A stretch of 64,000 bases of DNA, from the NCBI GenBank assembly GCA_014529385.2, contig CM043958.1, positions 120,390,518 to 120,454,517 on the forward strand. The letters run 5' to 3'. Each line of letters begins with the position of its first letter. The first letter of the stretch is position 1. This DNA is from Adiantum capillus-veneris. Lineage: Eukaryota; Streptophyta; Polypodiopsida; Polypodiales; Pteridaceae. This document shows, piece after piece, positions 24,583 through 35,355 of this stretch. The position numbers were made by a program, and so were the translations under genes. Below the pieces are notes generated by a model that saw nothing but the letters and a program-made list of their open reading frames with translations, was not told the origin of the DNA and did no database searches.

Positions 24583-26070
24583 AGTAATCGTCCGCGATTA
24601 CAACATATCTGCAAAACAACTCAATTAGTTCAAAAATTTCCGAGGGTCATTTCGAGGGACAATCAATTTGCTCTTTTTGTTAAGGAGTCAGCTTCTCCTT
24701 TCGTCCAGATCGGAACTCTTGATATTTCGGCGTAGTAAAATTAGCCATCACACCCAGACCGCACTGATCTTCCACGGGTGTCTTGATGCACTAGAATTAC
24801 ATACCCAGGCAATCTCATCCAATTAGGAATATTCAGTGGTTGGCACATCACAATGCAACACAAATGCTCACATATGCATGTTACAAGACGCAACAAACAA
24901 CGTCGCTGAGCACTCCCCCGAGACAAACGGTCTGCGATATGAAGCTACTCAACGACTACCTCGTCACCCCCCCCGCAAATAACCTAAAAAGGTCCGGGCC
25001 ATGAGCTCAGAGGACTACTGTACAACCAAACGCTCCCCAGACCGCAGTCTGCGTCGCTTGAAGGTTCAAGCATACAACCAGACGCTCCCTAGGCATCGGC
25101 CTGCATCGTTCTGAGGTTTTCAAACATACAACGAAACGCTCCACAGGCATTGGCCTGCGTCGTTCCGAGGTTCAAACAATACCAAAACAGTATTTCTCAC
25201 TTCTCCACCTGGGAGTAAAATCACCAATCAATGAAACCAATATTAAAACCAGAGTCAAACAATTTAAATCGGCACCCAAGACAGGTTCAAAACAGATACT
25301 ATCCATTTCAAAAAAATTCCAAACAGGATCACCAAACAAGTTCTCAAATAGATTTCAAACTTAAAAAGCAATCTCGACATCAGTCAATCTCGCCATCAAT
25401 CAAGCTCGAAAAGTCGACCGACTTTCCATCCTGAAACCTACACAAAAAAAATTTAAGGTCAGGTTCATTCCATAGAGTCCTAGCTGAGCAAAACATGGTC
25501 TGTCAGCTCTTGGACAAACAGTGTTGCTTTGGCGGCGATGGTAGTCCCAAGATAGCAATCGCATTAAACCTCCAAAGTCATCTGCTCGTGAAGAGACATC
25601 TACTGAGAGATGTTGGGAAATTTCAAGTTATAATCTGCTAGGGTTCCATGGCAAGCATTTCAGGATACCCCACTCTACCAGAAGTTGCACTCCGAAGGAA
25701 GTTGTTAGAAACCATATAACTTCAGGCAAAAAAAATTCTTGAAAGCTTGCCAAGTCCTTGGAAGTGTGCGGCTTGGTAGCTATAGCCATCTGCATGGTAC
25801 CGTCTCTGCATGGTACTGTCTCTGAGAAAAACAGCAGCTCGAAAAAAATCTTGGATCCTTCTCTTGCAAGTGATCTTAATGGCTTATGCCCTGTAAGACA
25901 TGAGCGGTGAAGACGGGAGCACGCCCGATGAGCGATGAAGTAAGGGTGGGAGTGGCTAATAAGTCCGGGTTGGAGGACGAGGATACCTCGAATAAATTCC
26001 AGAAGTCTCTGGTTTTCTCTGTCTGCTCTTTTGTGGGACCGATATGCTTCCAGAAAAGCACACGTTTGAT
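24583..26070 (-). other. N1 interior, no pol genes
   Basis: No retroviral-type domain is visible. It contains one CCCGCAAATAACC...GGGCCATGAG repeat (about 24,968-25,004), and three copies of a unit of about 58 bp (25,020-25,190) built on ACGCTCC...GGCCTGCRTCGTT. A 205-codon minus-strand frame (25,628-26,245) starts in the LTR, crosses the PBS and continues into the interior. A related frame exists in N2 (38,668-38,904 and 39,090-39,311), but I recognise no domain in it. Confidence 0.6.
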
Positions 26071-26083
26071 GCTCTGATACCAC
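26071..26083 (-). promoter_or_regulatory. N1 primer binding site
   Basis: The minus strand reads GTGGTATCAGAGC next to the LTR, matching the 3' end of initiator tRNA-Met. Confidence 0.92.
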
Positions 26084-26158
26084 TGTCACAAGACGGGCAC
26101 CACGTGCCAATAGAAAAGAACAGATTGAACAAACTTTTAGCACTTCATTAACAATTGC

Positions 26159-26195
<37 letters not shown>

Positions 26196-26786
26196 ACACG
26201 TGATACGGAGTGGCGAAATTCCACCCTAAAGAGTATTGGCCCCAAACGTTGGCGCCCCTTTCGGTATTTCTTTATATTGCATCAACACAATACAAGCCGG
26301 TCTCCAGACTCTGCACCTTCTCCAGGAAGCATGCCAGAGGATGAGCCCTAACCTCATATTTAAAGGCCCTAGGCCCCAAAAGCAGTTTACAGTGAAAAGC
26401 CTTCAAACTCAAGAGCATCTGGTGCAAAAGCAATGCCAAAAAGCTGCCAGTGTAATTTACGAAAATCCGTACAGTCTTGCCACGTCAGCACCGCCAGCGT
26501 GAAAAGCGAAAATCCGTACAGTTTTGCCACGTTATCAGCCAGTGTGATTTTCGAAAATCTGCCACGTCATCAGCCTGCTTCGCAAGGTCTTGTGTGTGTG
26601 TGTGTGTGTGTGTGTGTGAGTCATGCTTTATTTCCTTTATGTCACTTGGGGCCCCATCGGACGGGGTCCCCATAAGTTGGGAGGACTTCTTCTATTACTT
26701 GTTCTTCTTAGGGTTTAGGCCCCTCGGCCGGCATCTGTAAGTTGGCACCATTCTTCAGGGCTTTGACACGTGAGCAGTTTGTTACA
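26084..26786 (-). repeat. N1 5' LTR (703 bp)
   Basis: Plus-strand ends TGTCACAAGACGGG and GCAGTTTGTTACA. Compared with the other LTR it has a longer GA run at about 26,161-26,191 and a longer TG run at about 26,591-26,618, which accounts for much of the length difference. Confidence 0.87.
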
Positions 26787-27257
26787 TTTTTAGCCCTGCT
26801 CTGTTGACGTTAGCCTCTCCGTTGCAGCCCGGTTTTTCGGCTGCCTATTGAGCCTTTTCTCGGCCATTCCCTTGCCACAACGAGTGCTCCCATTGCTGTC
26901 CATCATCGCCTCCATCATCATCTGCATTTTCAGTCCTGCTTCACGCGACGGTTTGGCTGCATTTTTGCAGCAAGCTTTCAGCCCTTGTTTCCTCTCAAAT
27001 CTAGAGCGCAACCAGCCCCATAATTACCCCTTGGTGGCTATCAGCAACCCCTTATCAAGACGGATCCAAGGGTGCATCAAATCAGCTCCGGAGGAGCTTC
27101 AATTTGAAGAGTTACTGTGGAGACATTCCCCATTCAAGTCAGTAGAGTCTACATTGAGGTATTGGATTGTGTACATTCCATTTATGCAATCAAATCCAAA
27201 CACCACATCGGCAACGGTGTGGGGGGGCCCTTGAGAGGGTTGGTTGGGACCCCATCG

Positions 27258-27261
<4 letters not shown>
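26787..27261 (+). other. Flank of N1 and of the LINE array
   Basis: Contains the right copy of the host repeat (26,793-26,935). A 128-codon frame at 26,848-27,234 has no motif I recognise. It ends at the TC tract that precedes LINE-a. Confidence 0.5.

Positions 27262-27292
<31 letters not shown>
27262..27292 (+). repeat. (TC)n tract at the 5' end of LINE-a
   Basis: About 31 bp of TC immediately upstream of the truncated LINE-a. I read this as the left part of the original microsatellite target. Confidence 0.9.
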
Positions 27293-27295
<3 letters not shown>

Positions 27296-28809
27296 TGAGT
27301 CAGGACTCACATGAGGCCTGGCATTTATTTCACGAGCACTCATCGCCTCCGACAATTTCTTCTCCTGAGATTTGGGGTCAATATGTAACATCATTATATA
27401 CGGTATCTGGACAGCCTCCATTACCAGATCCGCTAGAGCCATGCCTTGCTACTAGTAATTTCTTTATTACGGAAATGGTGGAAAAAGCCATTGATAAGAT
27501 GAAGACAAGAAGAGCATATGATCATGAGGGTCTAGTAGCAGAACATCTGACCCATGCAAGGGATCTACTTTCAGAAGTCCTTGCTCGTCTGTTTAATCGG
27601 GTCATGTGTGAAGGACTACCTGAATCTTGGAAATTATCTACTATCATACCTATTTTCAAGTCAGGGGATCTTATGATACCCGGAAACTACCGTACCATTA
27701 TGGTGGGACACACATTGACCCGACTGTACGCATCCATTCTGGAACAAAAATTGAGTAGATGGGCAGAGAATGAGGGCATAAGGGCAACAGGACAAGCTGG
27801 ATTCAGGAGGGGTTATTCCAGTTTAGATCATATTCTTACACTCAGAACCATTATTGAGGAAGGAAGAGCAAGTGGGAGAAGGATGTATTGTTGCTTTGTG
27901 GATTTTCGGAAAGCTTTTGATACAGTACCAAGGGCCAGATTGATGCGCAGAATGCAAGAGTTAGGGGTCCCCAAAGAGATTATCTGGGGAATCATGGCCT
28001 TATACGGGTCAGTAACTGGCTATGTATGTACTCCAGAAGGGGACTCCGACATTGTTCATTCCACCGTTGGAGTAAAGCAGGGATGCCCACTGTCCCCTAC
28101 TTTATTTGGTATGTATATAGATGAGGTGTCAGATTACATTGATAGAGAGGGTGACAGAGGTGCTCAACTTGCAGGGTCATGGATCCCTTTGTTGTTATAT
28201 GCAGATGATATTGTATTGATAGCAGAATCACCAGATGGAATGCAGAGGCAGTTAGATGCATTACATAAATTCGGGGAGGACAGCGGACTGTCGGTAAATT
28301 TGGGTATAACCAAAGTTATGGTGTTTAACACCACACCGCAGTGGGTTAGGAGATCCGCACTTACATTTGCATATGGCCAGGCTACAGTAGAGTACACAGA
28401 TGCATACACATACCTTGGTGTGGTATTTACAGGACTGAAGTTTACTCTTAAGAAAGCAGCGGATGCTAGATTGTCCAGAGCCTCCAGAGCCTCTGCGGCC
28501 TTGGGAGGGTTGGAGAGGATGTGTTCACAAGTGCAGTTTCAGGAACCACGAACAAAACTTTGGCTCTTTGATATTGTGGTGGCTTCGGCTATGCTTTATG
28601 GGGTCCAGATTTGGGGACCATCTGTGGATCAGGATAATTGGAAGTCAATGGAGAGACCTTTGGTATCTATGATTTCCCGAATGATTAGAGCCAAGGCCTC
28701 CGTACCACACGCGATTACCCGAGCAGAACTAGCTACCCCTCCGATAGAAATTGAAGCTCTTACCAGATCAGTGTCCTTTATACATGGTTTATGGGATACA
28801 AATAATTGA
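27293..28809 (+). pseudogene. LINE-a ORF2: reverse transcriptase
   Basis: An open stretch of about 505 codons covering the whole polymerase domain. Blocks in order: STIIPIFKSGDLMIPGNYRT, GQAGFRRGYSSLDHILTLRT, CCFVDFRKAFDTVPRARLM, STVGVKQGCPLSPTLFGMY, LLLYADDIVLIAESPDG with the catalytic Y-A-D-D, then VNLGITKVMVFNTT. It lacks the endonuclease because of the 5' truncation and ends at a TGA (28,807) where LINE-f and LINE-g have a cysteine codon. Homology to other LINE reverse transcriptases is clear; the clade is not settled here. Confidence 0.93.
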
Positions 28810-29708
28810 CGATATACTAGATTGGCCCTCGAATCCTCTCGACAATTAGCAATGAAAGGAGATACATCTTGCTGGTATGCGCAACTGTCCTCGTGGTTTC
28901 AGAGACACGGGTTCAGTATGGAAAGATTACCCCCCTTCCAATACTCTCTTGAGGCTCCATCAATGGCAATCACACGAACGGAGATTAATAAAATCATCCG
29001 CCAAGATCTTATACAGCTGGACACTAAGAGGACATGGGTAGACCCTACACAAGAATTGGGCAGGAAGATGGCCGACTACAAAGAAACTTCCTACAGCTAT
29101 CTAAAGATGGTTTTGTGATTCGCCCGAGCTACATGGATACCCACCTGTCTCATGGTTTGAGATGTGCTATTGGTCAGATTCGTAAATCCTCACACCAGCT
29201 GGAAATTGAATTTGGCAGATTTAGGGGAATCCCACCTGAGAGCAGAATTTGCAAGTTATGCGGAATGGAGCCGGAGACAGAGTTACACTACATATGCCAT
29301 CGCACCGTATACTATGAGATACGTGGGCGTTTCCATTGCCTTTTCAAAGAAGGCTTTGGACCTCTAGATAGAGTCATGCAATACCAAGATCAAAGGTGCT
29401 TAGGCCTGTACCTACTAGAACTACATCGGCACAGGGATAATCTAATGAGAAGACAAAGAGCACTACAGCCTCAGAGGCAGATCACAGATTTCTTCGGATC
29501 GAGAGAAGCAGGAATGGAAGGAGAAGCAAGAGGCCAGCAGCGAGCACAAAGGAGTACCCACATTCATACCAAAGGCACCCTCATGGATAGGGCGATTGAG
29601 CTTAGGAAATCGAGACGACCACGACCGAGATGCAGAAGCATACTTCACCGGAGGAGACTACAACAAAGGATTAGAAGCATTCTAGCCAGACACCCAGAAT
29701 GCTCGTAA
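28810..29708 (+). pseudogene. LINE-a ORF2 C-terminal part
   Basis: Two frames, 28,822-29,118 and 29,034-29,708, joined by a 1-base loss near 29,085. They encode the thumb and C-terminal region with CKLCGMEPETELHYICH, a Cys/His finger. The last cysteine of the family pattern C-x2-C-x8-H-x4-C is arginine here. A basic tail (RKSRRPRPRCR) ends at 29,708. Confidence 0.9.
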
Positions 29709-29867
29709 GAAGGTTATCTAATACTTTGTATTTAGTTTTTCGTATTTATTTTCACACTTTCACACTTTTCAGACATTGTAACAGATTCACCACTTTTGTA
29801 TCAGTTTGGTCTCATAGGTCACACTGGCCTTTTTGAAGACGTTAATAAAACATTTCATTTCATTTCA

Positions 29868-29870
<3 letters not shown>
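29709..29870 (+). other. LINE-a 3' UTR
   Basis: About 160 bp ending in GGTCTCATAGGTCACACTGG, a small hairpin (GGTCA/TGGCC), then GAAGACGTTAATAAAACATT and TTTCATTTCATTTTC leading into the TC tail. The same order is found in LINE-c, -f and -g, so this is the probable signal for reverse transcriptase. Confidence 0.85.

Positions 29871-29954
<84 letters not shown>
29871..29954 (+). repeat. (TC)42 tail between LINE-a and LINE-b
   Basis: An 84-bp uninterrupted TC tract serving both as the LINE-a tail and as the left border of LINE-b. Confidence 0.97.
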
Positions 29955-29958
<4 letters not shown>

Positions 29959-30278
29959 CCTGCCTGCGCGCGCCATCTCTCTCGCCATCCCTACCTGCGC
30001 GCAGACCTGCTGCTCTGCCTGCTTTGCCTGCGTGCAGCCCTGTACATCAGCAGGCCCTGCCAGTGTGTAAGCAGACCCTGCCCGCTTGAGCTGCCTGTCC
30101 TCAGTAAACCCTGCCCGTCAGTAGCTGCCCGCCCTCAGTAAACCCTGCCCGCCAGTAGCTGCTGCTGCAGTTATTTTCCTCACGCTGACACCCTCAAAGC
30201 GCACGCACACACACACACATACCCAATGCCGATGGGCTACGCCCTTTGAACCCCCGTGAGCCACACCGACACCCGACT

Positions 30279-31197
30279 ATGGCAAAAGGAGCCACAAAGG
30301 ATGAAATGACCAAGATGGAGGACAAGCTACACTATGCCACGATCAAGGAGAGCAAGAAATTGACCGACTCCGCCATCTCCAATATCATCAACCGCGTCTC
30401 CAAGCTTGAGAAGGAAGTAGAAGTTTTGAACAAAGAGAAAGAAGAATGGGCAAAGAAGAAGGAAGCTAAAGAAAGGAGAAAAGGAAGGAGCTTGAGGAAT
30501 GGAAGAAGGCCCAAGAAGAATGGAAGAAGGAGAAGGAAGAGATGCGTGAGCAAATGGCCATCCTCAAGGCCTCAATTGCATCACTTACCAACGAGGAAGA
30601 GGAAATCAGCGATGAAATAAAGGAGGCCATTAAAGAAGAACTCACTAAAGCCCTCACCAAGAGCTTGGAAGACAAGCTCTAAGCCGCGAAGGAGGGATGG
30701 CTAGAAGTGATCAAGAAGAACCTCAAGAAAGAAGCGAAAGAGGATGCCCACAAGGAAGAAGCCCTCCTCGTCCACACCACCCTCAAAGAGGAAAAGATGC
30801 GGCATGCCCGTCGCCTCAACATACGCCTCACCGGCATTGAAGAAGGGAAGGAATCCACCCCCGAAAAAGATGGCAAAGCCTTATGCAGCACACTTATATA
30901 CAAAATAGAGGACTCAACCCCCTCACCAAAGCTTGGCGAGCCGGTAAAGAGCTCACCAAGAAGAGGCCTCTTATACTCCAATTCCCATCGGAGGAAGCAC
31001 GTACCCTTTTCATCCGAAAGAGAGTAATCCTAAGAGGTCTCATGGCCCCCCCCATCTACCTAGATGACGACCTCACCAAAATGAAAGTAGAGCATAGAAA
31101 AGCATGCATGCCTCGAATCCAACAAGCGCGCAATGAGGGAAAACGAGCCTCCTATCGTGACGGCCGGGTCATCATTGATGGCAAGGCCGTAGCATAG
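30279..31197 (+). pseudogene. LINE-b ORF1, coiled-coil RNA-binding protein, frameshifted
   Basis: Starts MAKGATKDEMTKMEDKL at 30,279. The first 130 residues are Lys/Glu-rich with heptad spacing, a coiled coil. Frameshifts near 30,480 and 30,910 and an in-frame TAA at about 30,679 break it. The C-terminal half reads RRLNIRLTGIEEGKEST, LILQFPSEEARTLFIRKR and IYLDDDLTKMKVEHRKACM, matching LINE-f ORF1 in layout (RRM-like core and C-terminal domain as in L1 ORF1p). It would bind the LINE RNA. The stop TAG at 31,195 is in the same frame as ORF2. Confidence 0.85.
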
Positions 31198-32260
31198 GGA
31201 CTCGCTGCCTATGGGATACTATACGAGGAGATACACATGGTAGTTTGGAACTGCAATGGCTCTCTGTGGACACACCCAGGGAGATTGGAGGAGGTAAGGC
31301 ATGAACGAGACATCATTCTACTCACAGAGACACATTAGAGGAGATACACATGGCAGTTTGGAACTGCATTGGCTCTCTGTGGACACACCGAGGGAGATTG
31401 GAGGAGGTAATGCATGACCGAGACATCATTCTACTTACAAGGACACATTAGAGCTCAAAGAGAGGTCTACCCCGAGTATAGGAATATCAGTGGGAGTCTA
31501 CACACAGGAAGTGCACACGGCACAACACCTCTAGAGGATCAGGCAGAGTAGCAGTTCTCTATCGCCGCTCACTCCGTAGCAGGGTACACATAGTAGCCTG
31601 TGACCCAGGAGCACGCCACATGTGGGTACGGGTTGAGCTATCTAAGGAGCACATTCTCTACATTGTCATTTGCTACTTCGCACCCATCGGTTCTAGATTT
31701 GCACAGACAGGTGGAGTAGAGACAGATGAGGCTCATACACACGGCGGGGAGGATGAGGATGACACACATTCACCATATGCATATCTCAAGGAGGAGATCA
31801 TGGAGTACTGCAGACTAGGGAAAGTCTTCCTCACGGGAGACTTCAACACCAGGGCACAGAGTAGACAGTGTGACGTTTACGATTTTGACGACCCAGAGCT
31901 ACTCTCCACCATGGAGTACACAGAGGCAGAGAGGACTTCCAAAGACACCACCACACCGCCACCATACGGGAGACATCTACTCCGCTTGGGATCACAGCAC
32001 CGTCTCGTTATTTACAACGGGATGGCGCAATGGCCATCATCCCGAGGCCTGACTTGCATACCACCTTCAGTATCCAGCGGAGGTAGCACAATAGACTACA
32101 TCATCGGCTTCAGAGAGGCAGCTCACCTGCTCACATCCCACCACTACCTATCGGGGCTGACCATGCATATCTTGCCCTCTCTTTCACTGGCTCACCTATC
32201 TCACACACACCACCTACACTCACACCCCACACTACTATACATTTCACACATGAGCTAGCC
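31198..32260 (+). pseudogene. LINE-b ORF2: AP-type endonuclease, broken
   Basis: An ATG at 31,237 precedes VVWNCNGSLW, the first endonuclease block; ILLTETH is the second. A 113-bp tandem duplication (units from 31,225 and 31,338) repeats this start. Further on come SGRVAVLYRR, HILYIVICYFAP, VFLTGDFNTRAQ and GGSTIDYIIG, the conserved endonuclease blocks. The final histidine block (ADHAYLALSF) lies in another frame near 32,158. The endonuclease would nick the target DNA. Confidence 0.87.
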
Positions 32261-34197
32261 AGAGTTTACTCATCACATGTCTATGAGGGGATCTACACCC
32301 TCGACCCAGACACACCACTCTCTACACTCACTAGCCAGCTCTCCGCCGTTTTACACACCTCAGCCCTCAGCTGCTTTCCACATACTACCCACACTGGTAG
32401 ACCTCCACCCTCTGGGACGATGCCCCAGAACCGATAGCATGATGAGGAGTGACGGGATCTATACAGGCAGCTACGGACTCTACGAGCCTTGGAGGAGATC
32501 ACTGAGAGCGAGGTCAGGCAACAGATGAAGGTCATCACAGGCTGCAAACGGCAGGCTTTCGAAGAGGCGCAGGACCTTAAGATCTACCACCTTCTCATGA
32601 GTACAGACTGCGCCACCGCATGGAGGATTCTCAGAGAGCCACGCCCTGCCACCCCCTTGGAGGACCCTTAGATCTGGCATGATTATGACGAGCGCCTATA
32701 CCAGATATCTGGGCAGCCACTGATCCCAGAGCCATCTGACCCTCGAACTACCACCTCGAGTTTTTCACATCTAGTATGGTGAAGAGGGCTATTCGACGCC
32801 TCCAGCATGGCCGCTCAGCAGACCACACTGGATTACAAAGTGAGCACCTCATCTATGCAGCACACCCTCTCCCCCTTGATAGCACGTCTTTTCAACCGCG
32901 CATTGGTTGAGGGACTACTAGAGGAGTGGACCATGCACACCATTGTGCCTATTCACAAATCTAGCGACACCCTGGATCCAGGGAACTACAGGACTATCAT
33001 GATTGGCCACACATTGGCCAAACTATATGGGGCAGTTCTGGAGGCACAGCTTAGCACATACGCGGAGGCATCATGGCTACGCGAACCAGGGCAAGCAGGC
33101 AGGCTTTCAACACACCTTCTCGACCATCGACCACATCTTCGTGCTTCGCTGCCTGATCGACAGAGCGAAAGCACAGAAGAGGAGACTCTACTGCTGCTTT
33201 GTGGCACTATCCCCAAAGAGAGAGACTCTTCCAGCGCCTCCAGGAGCTACAGATACCATCTGAGATGATATGGGCCATTCATTCTTTGTATGCACAGGTC
33301 GTAGGTAGAGTGCGAGGCCCAGGTGGAATGTCGGATCCCGTTGCTAGCTCCATTGTTGTGAAGCAAGGATGCCCCCTCTCCCTAACTCTATTTGGCCTCT
33401 ACATCGACGAGATATCGGATTACATCATATGAGCAGGCGGGGCAGGATCAGACTTAGCGGTATACCAGTCCATATTATGCTCTATGCAGATGATATCATT
33501 CAGACACGGGAGGGACTACAGAGCCACCTACGAGCCTTGGATGATTTCTACACACATAGAGGGCTCACAGTAAACCTTAGCAAGACCAAGGTCATGATCT
33601 TCCACACCTCCAGAACAGTCCGGGTAGAGCAGTGCTCACCGCAGTAGGTGGACAGGTGGAGGTAGTTGATTCATATGTATACTTGGGGGTGACTTTTGCT
33701 GGCACCACTGGTAGATTTTCCATGACCCAGGCAACTAGAGATCAGCTTACACAAGGATATGCAGCTCTGGCCACCTTAGAGCGCAGATGCCACCAAGCCC
33801 ACTTCCAAGAGCCCCGCACCAAGGGGTGGCTTTTTGACACTCTAGTCACACCTGCCATGATGCACGCTGCTGCAGTATGGGGGCACTAGGGCTATCAGCA
33901 TCTCTCTGGACACAGATAGAGCGACCACAGATCATTATGATTTCTCGTTTGCTCCACAGCAAACCATCAGTACAACATGACATTATCAAAGCAGAGTTAG
34001 CGGCACCCCCGATGCTCGTAGATGCCCTCTTCCAGACAATTTGCTTCATCCAGCGCATGCGAGAGCTCCCACCAGACAGACTCACCCGCAGAGCTTTCGA
34101 GGCGTCATTACAGCTACACCAGGAGGGGGACACGAGAGCATGGTACTCACAGGTCATACAGTGGTTTACATCCCATGGCCTAGACATCACGGACTAG
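32261..34197 (+). pseudogene. LINE-b ORF2: linker and reverse transcriptase, broken
   Basis: At least five frames. Blocks: HTIVPIHKSSDTLDPGNYRT, FSTIDHIFVLRCLIDRAK, LYCCFVA with the catalytic FRKAF part lost, SSIVVKQGCPLSLTLFGLY, IMLYADDIIQTREGL with an intact Y-A-D-D, VNLSKTKVMIFHTS. The region 33,632-34,197 gives the thumb (SYVYLGVTFAG, HFQEPRTKGWLFDTLV). Confidence 0.9.
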
Positions 34198-34830
34198 CCC
34201 CCTTTTCAGTATGATCCCGACTCCCCACACATACGCCTCTCACACCATGAGAGGAATAGAGTTCTCACACAGGACCTCTGGCAACTATACATCCGAGAGA
34301 CATGGATCACACTCAGAGAGCCTCTTCCCATGAAGAGGCAGTACTACAGAGACCACTTCCTGACCATTCTAGCTGATGGGTTCATCCAGAGATCGAGATA
34401 CATGGACGTCTACAGGCCACATAGAGCACGGGTCGCCATTGGACAGCTCGGAGTATCATCACATCAGCTAGAGATCGAGGCAGGGAGAGCTGCACATGTC
34501 CCCAAAGAAGAGAAGATATGCAAAGTTTGCACAACAGAGATTGAGAGTGAGGAGTATTTTGTATGCAAATGTAGAGCATATGAGGAGATTAGAGACAGAT
34601 ACCCGACCTTGCTTGCAGATCAGCCCACCTTACATCAGATTCGTGAGTCCAGAGACCAACAACAGTTCGGCCGCTTTCTCATAGAGGCACATCAGCACCG
34701 GGACTCTCTCCTTCAGACACCATCAGCTGTGAGAGACGAGCGTCAGACACAACTCACAGACTTCTTCCAGAGGGCCACAGCAGCACCACCACCCCAAACT
34801 ACTCAGAGGAGTGACCCTACAGCAGGCTAA
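34198..34830 (+). pseudogene. LINE-b ORF2 C-terminal region with Cys/His finger
   Basis: After a TAG at about 34,195 the frame continues (PPFQYDPDSPHIRLSHH) and from 34,330 is open for 166 codons: RSRYMDVYRPHRARVAIGQL, CKVCTTEIESEEYFVCKC, HQHRDSLLQTPS. The pattern parallels the finger of the other TC-LINEs although the histidine position differs. Confidence 0.87.
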
Positions 34831-35275
34831 GGAGGTCCGAGCTCGCAGACGCCCACACACCCATGGACGTAGGGCACCCCGACTTCACCAGAGAGAGATC
34901 TAGGAGCGCTACTATAGATCTCTAGAGGAGAGACGCAAACGGGCTTTTGTAGATCCAGCTGCCATCCTACGCGGATTGTTCACACCCCACCCACCCATGC
35001 ATCATGTCCTGCACCCTGACTATGGGACGTAATGGAGCTAGAGATATGATAGCATTTTCTCTCATGGTTGTATATTCACCAGCATATAGAATTGCATCTT
35101 CTCCCTGATTTAGAGCTCCACCCCCCACCCTTGTATCACCTTTCTCCTCCCTCAATCATTACATACAAAAGTTATTTTTACTTTGTACCTTTTATCCTTC
35201 ATGGATATCCAGAGGACACCCACCTCATGTACTTTGATTTGTCTCATAGGCCGATTTCGACCTCTTATGGATGTT

Positions 35276-35281
<6 letters not shown>
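34831..35281 (+). other. LINE-b C-terminal remnant and 3' UTR
   Basis: The basic C-terminal residues trail off to about 34,960 in changing frames, then a non-coding 3' UTR. It ends GTCTCATAGG, then a hairpin (AGGCCGATTTCGACCT at 35,248-35,263), TTATGGATGTTAAAAAA and the TC tail. Sequence differs from copies a, f, g but the hairpin position is the same. Confidence 0.75.

Positions 35282-35354
<73 letters not shown>
35282..35354 (+). repeat. (TC)n tail between LINE-b and LINE-c
   Basis: About 73 bp of pure TC; LINE-c begins directly after it. Confidence 0.97.

Positions 35355-35355
<1 letters not shown>

Larger units (their letters stand above)
23903..26786 (-). mobile_element. N1, non-autonomous LTR retroelement
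   Basis: A 2.88-kb element with LTRs at 23,903-24,563 and 26,084-26,786. Orientation is minus: polypurine tract complement at 24,564 and PBS complement just before 26,084. The 1.5-kb interior has no gag, protease, reverse transcriptase or integrase motif, so mobility must depend on proteins supplied in trans. Its LTRs resemble those of N2. The putative 5-bp target duplication is TTTTC/TTTTT, imperfect. Confidence 0.88.
27293..29954 (+). mobile_element. LINE-a, 5'-truncated copy of the TC-LINE family
   Basis: Starts abruptly in ORF2 (LSQDSHEAWHLFH), directly after TC repeats, and ends with the family's 3' motif GAAGACGTTAATAAAACATT followed by (TC)42. It keeps reverse transcriptase and the C-terminal part. 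It is very close to LINE-f and LINE-g, but its 3' UTR lacks a segment of about 30 bp containing TAGTACTTTAGTACTA that those two share. Confidence 0.93.
29955..35354 (+). mobile_element. LINE-b, diverged near-full-length TC-LINE
   Basis: Begins right after the LINE-a tail and carries a 5' UTR (29,955-30,278), ORF1, ORF2 with endonuclease and reverse transcriptase, 3' UTR and (TC)n tail. Protein sequence is clearly homologous to, but well diverged from, copies a, f and g, so it is a separate subfamily using the same tail. Many frameshifts. The 5' UTR is GC-richer with CCCTGCC-type repeats and an (AC)n run near 30,200. Confidence 0.92.

Noticed and set aside
27293-28809. A functional host gene encoding a reverse transcriptase-like protein
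   Set aside because: Although open for about 500 codons, it is the middle of a LINE with 5' truncation, shared 3' UTR and TC tail, like its sister copies.
30240-30680. Host gene for a coiled-coil protein
   Set aside because: Lys/Glu-rich frame is the frameshifted N-terminal half of LINE-b ORF1, continuous with its RNA-binding part.
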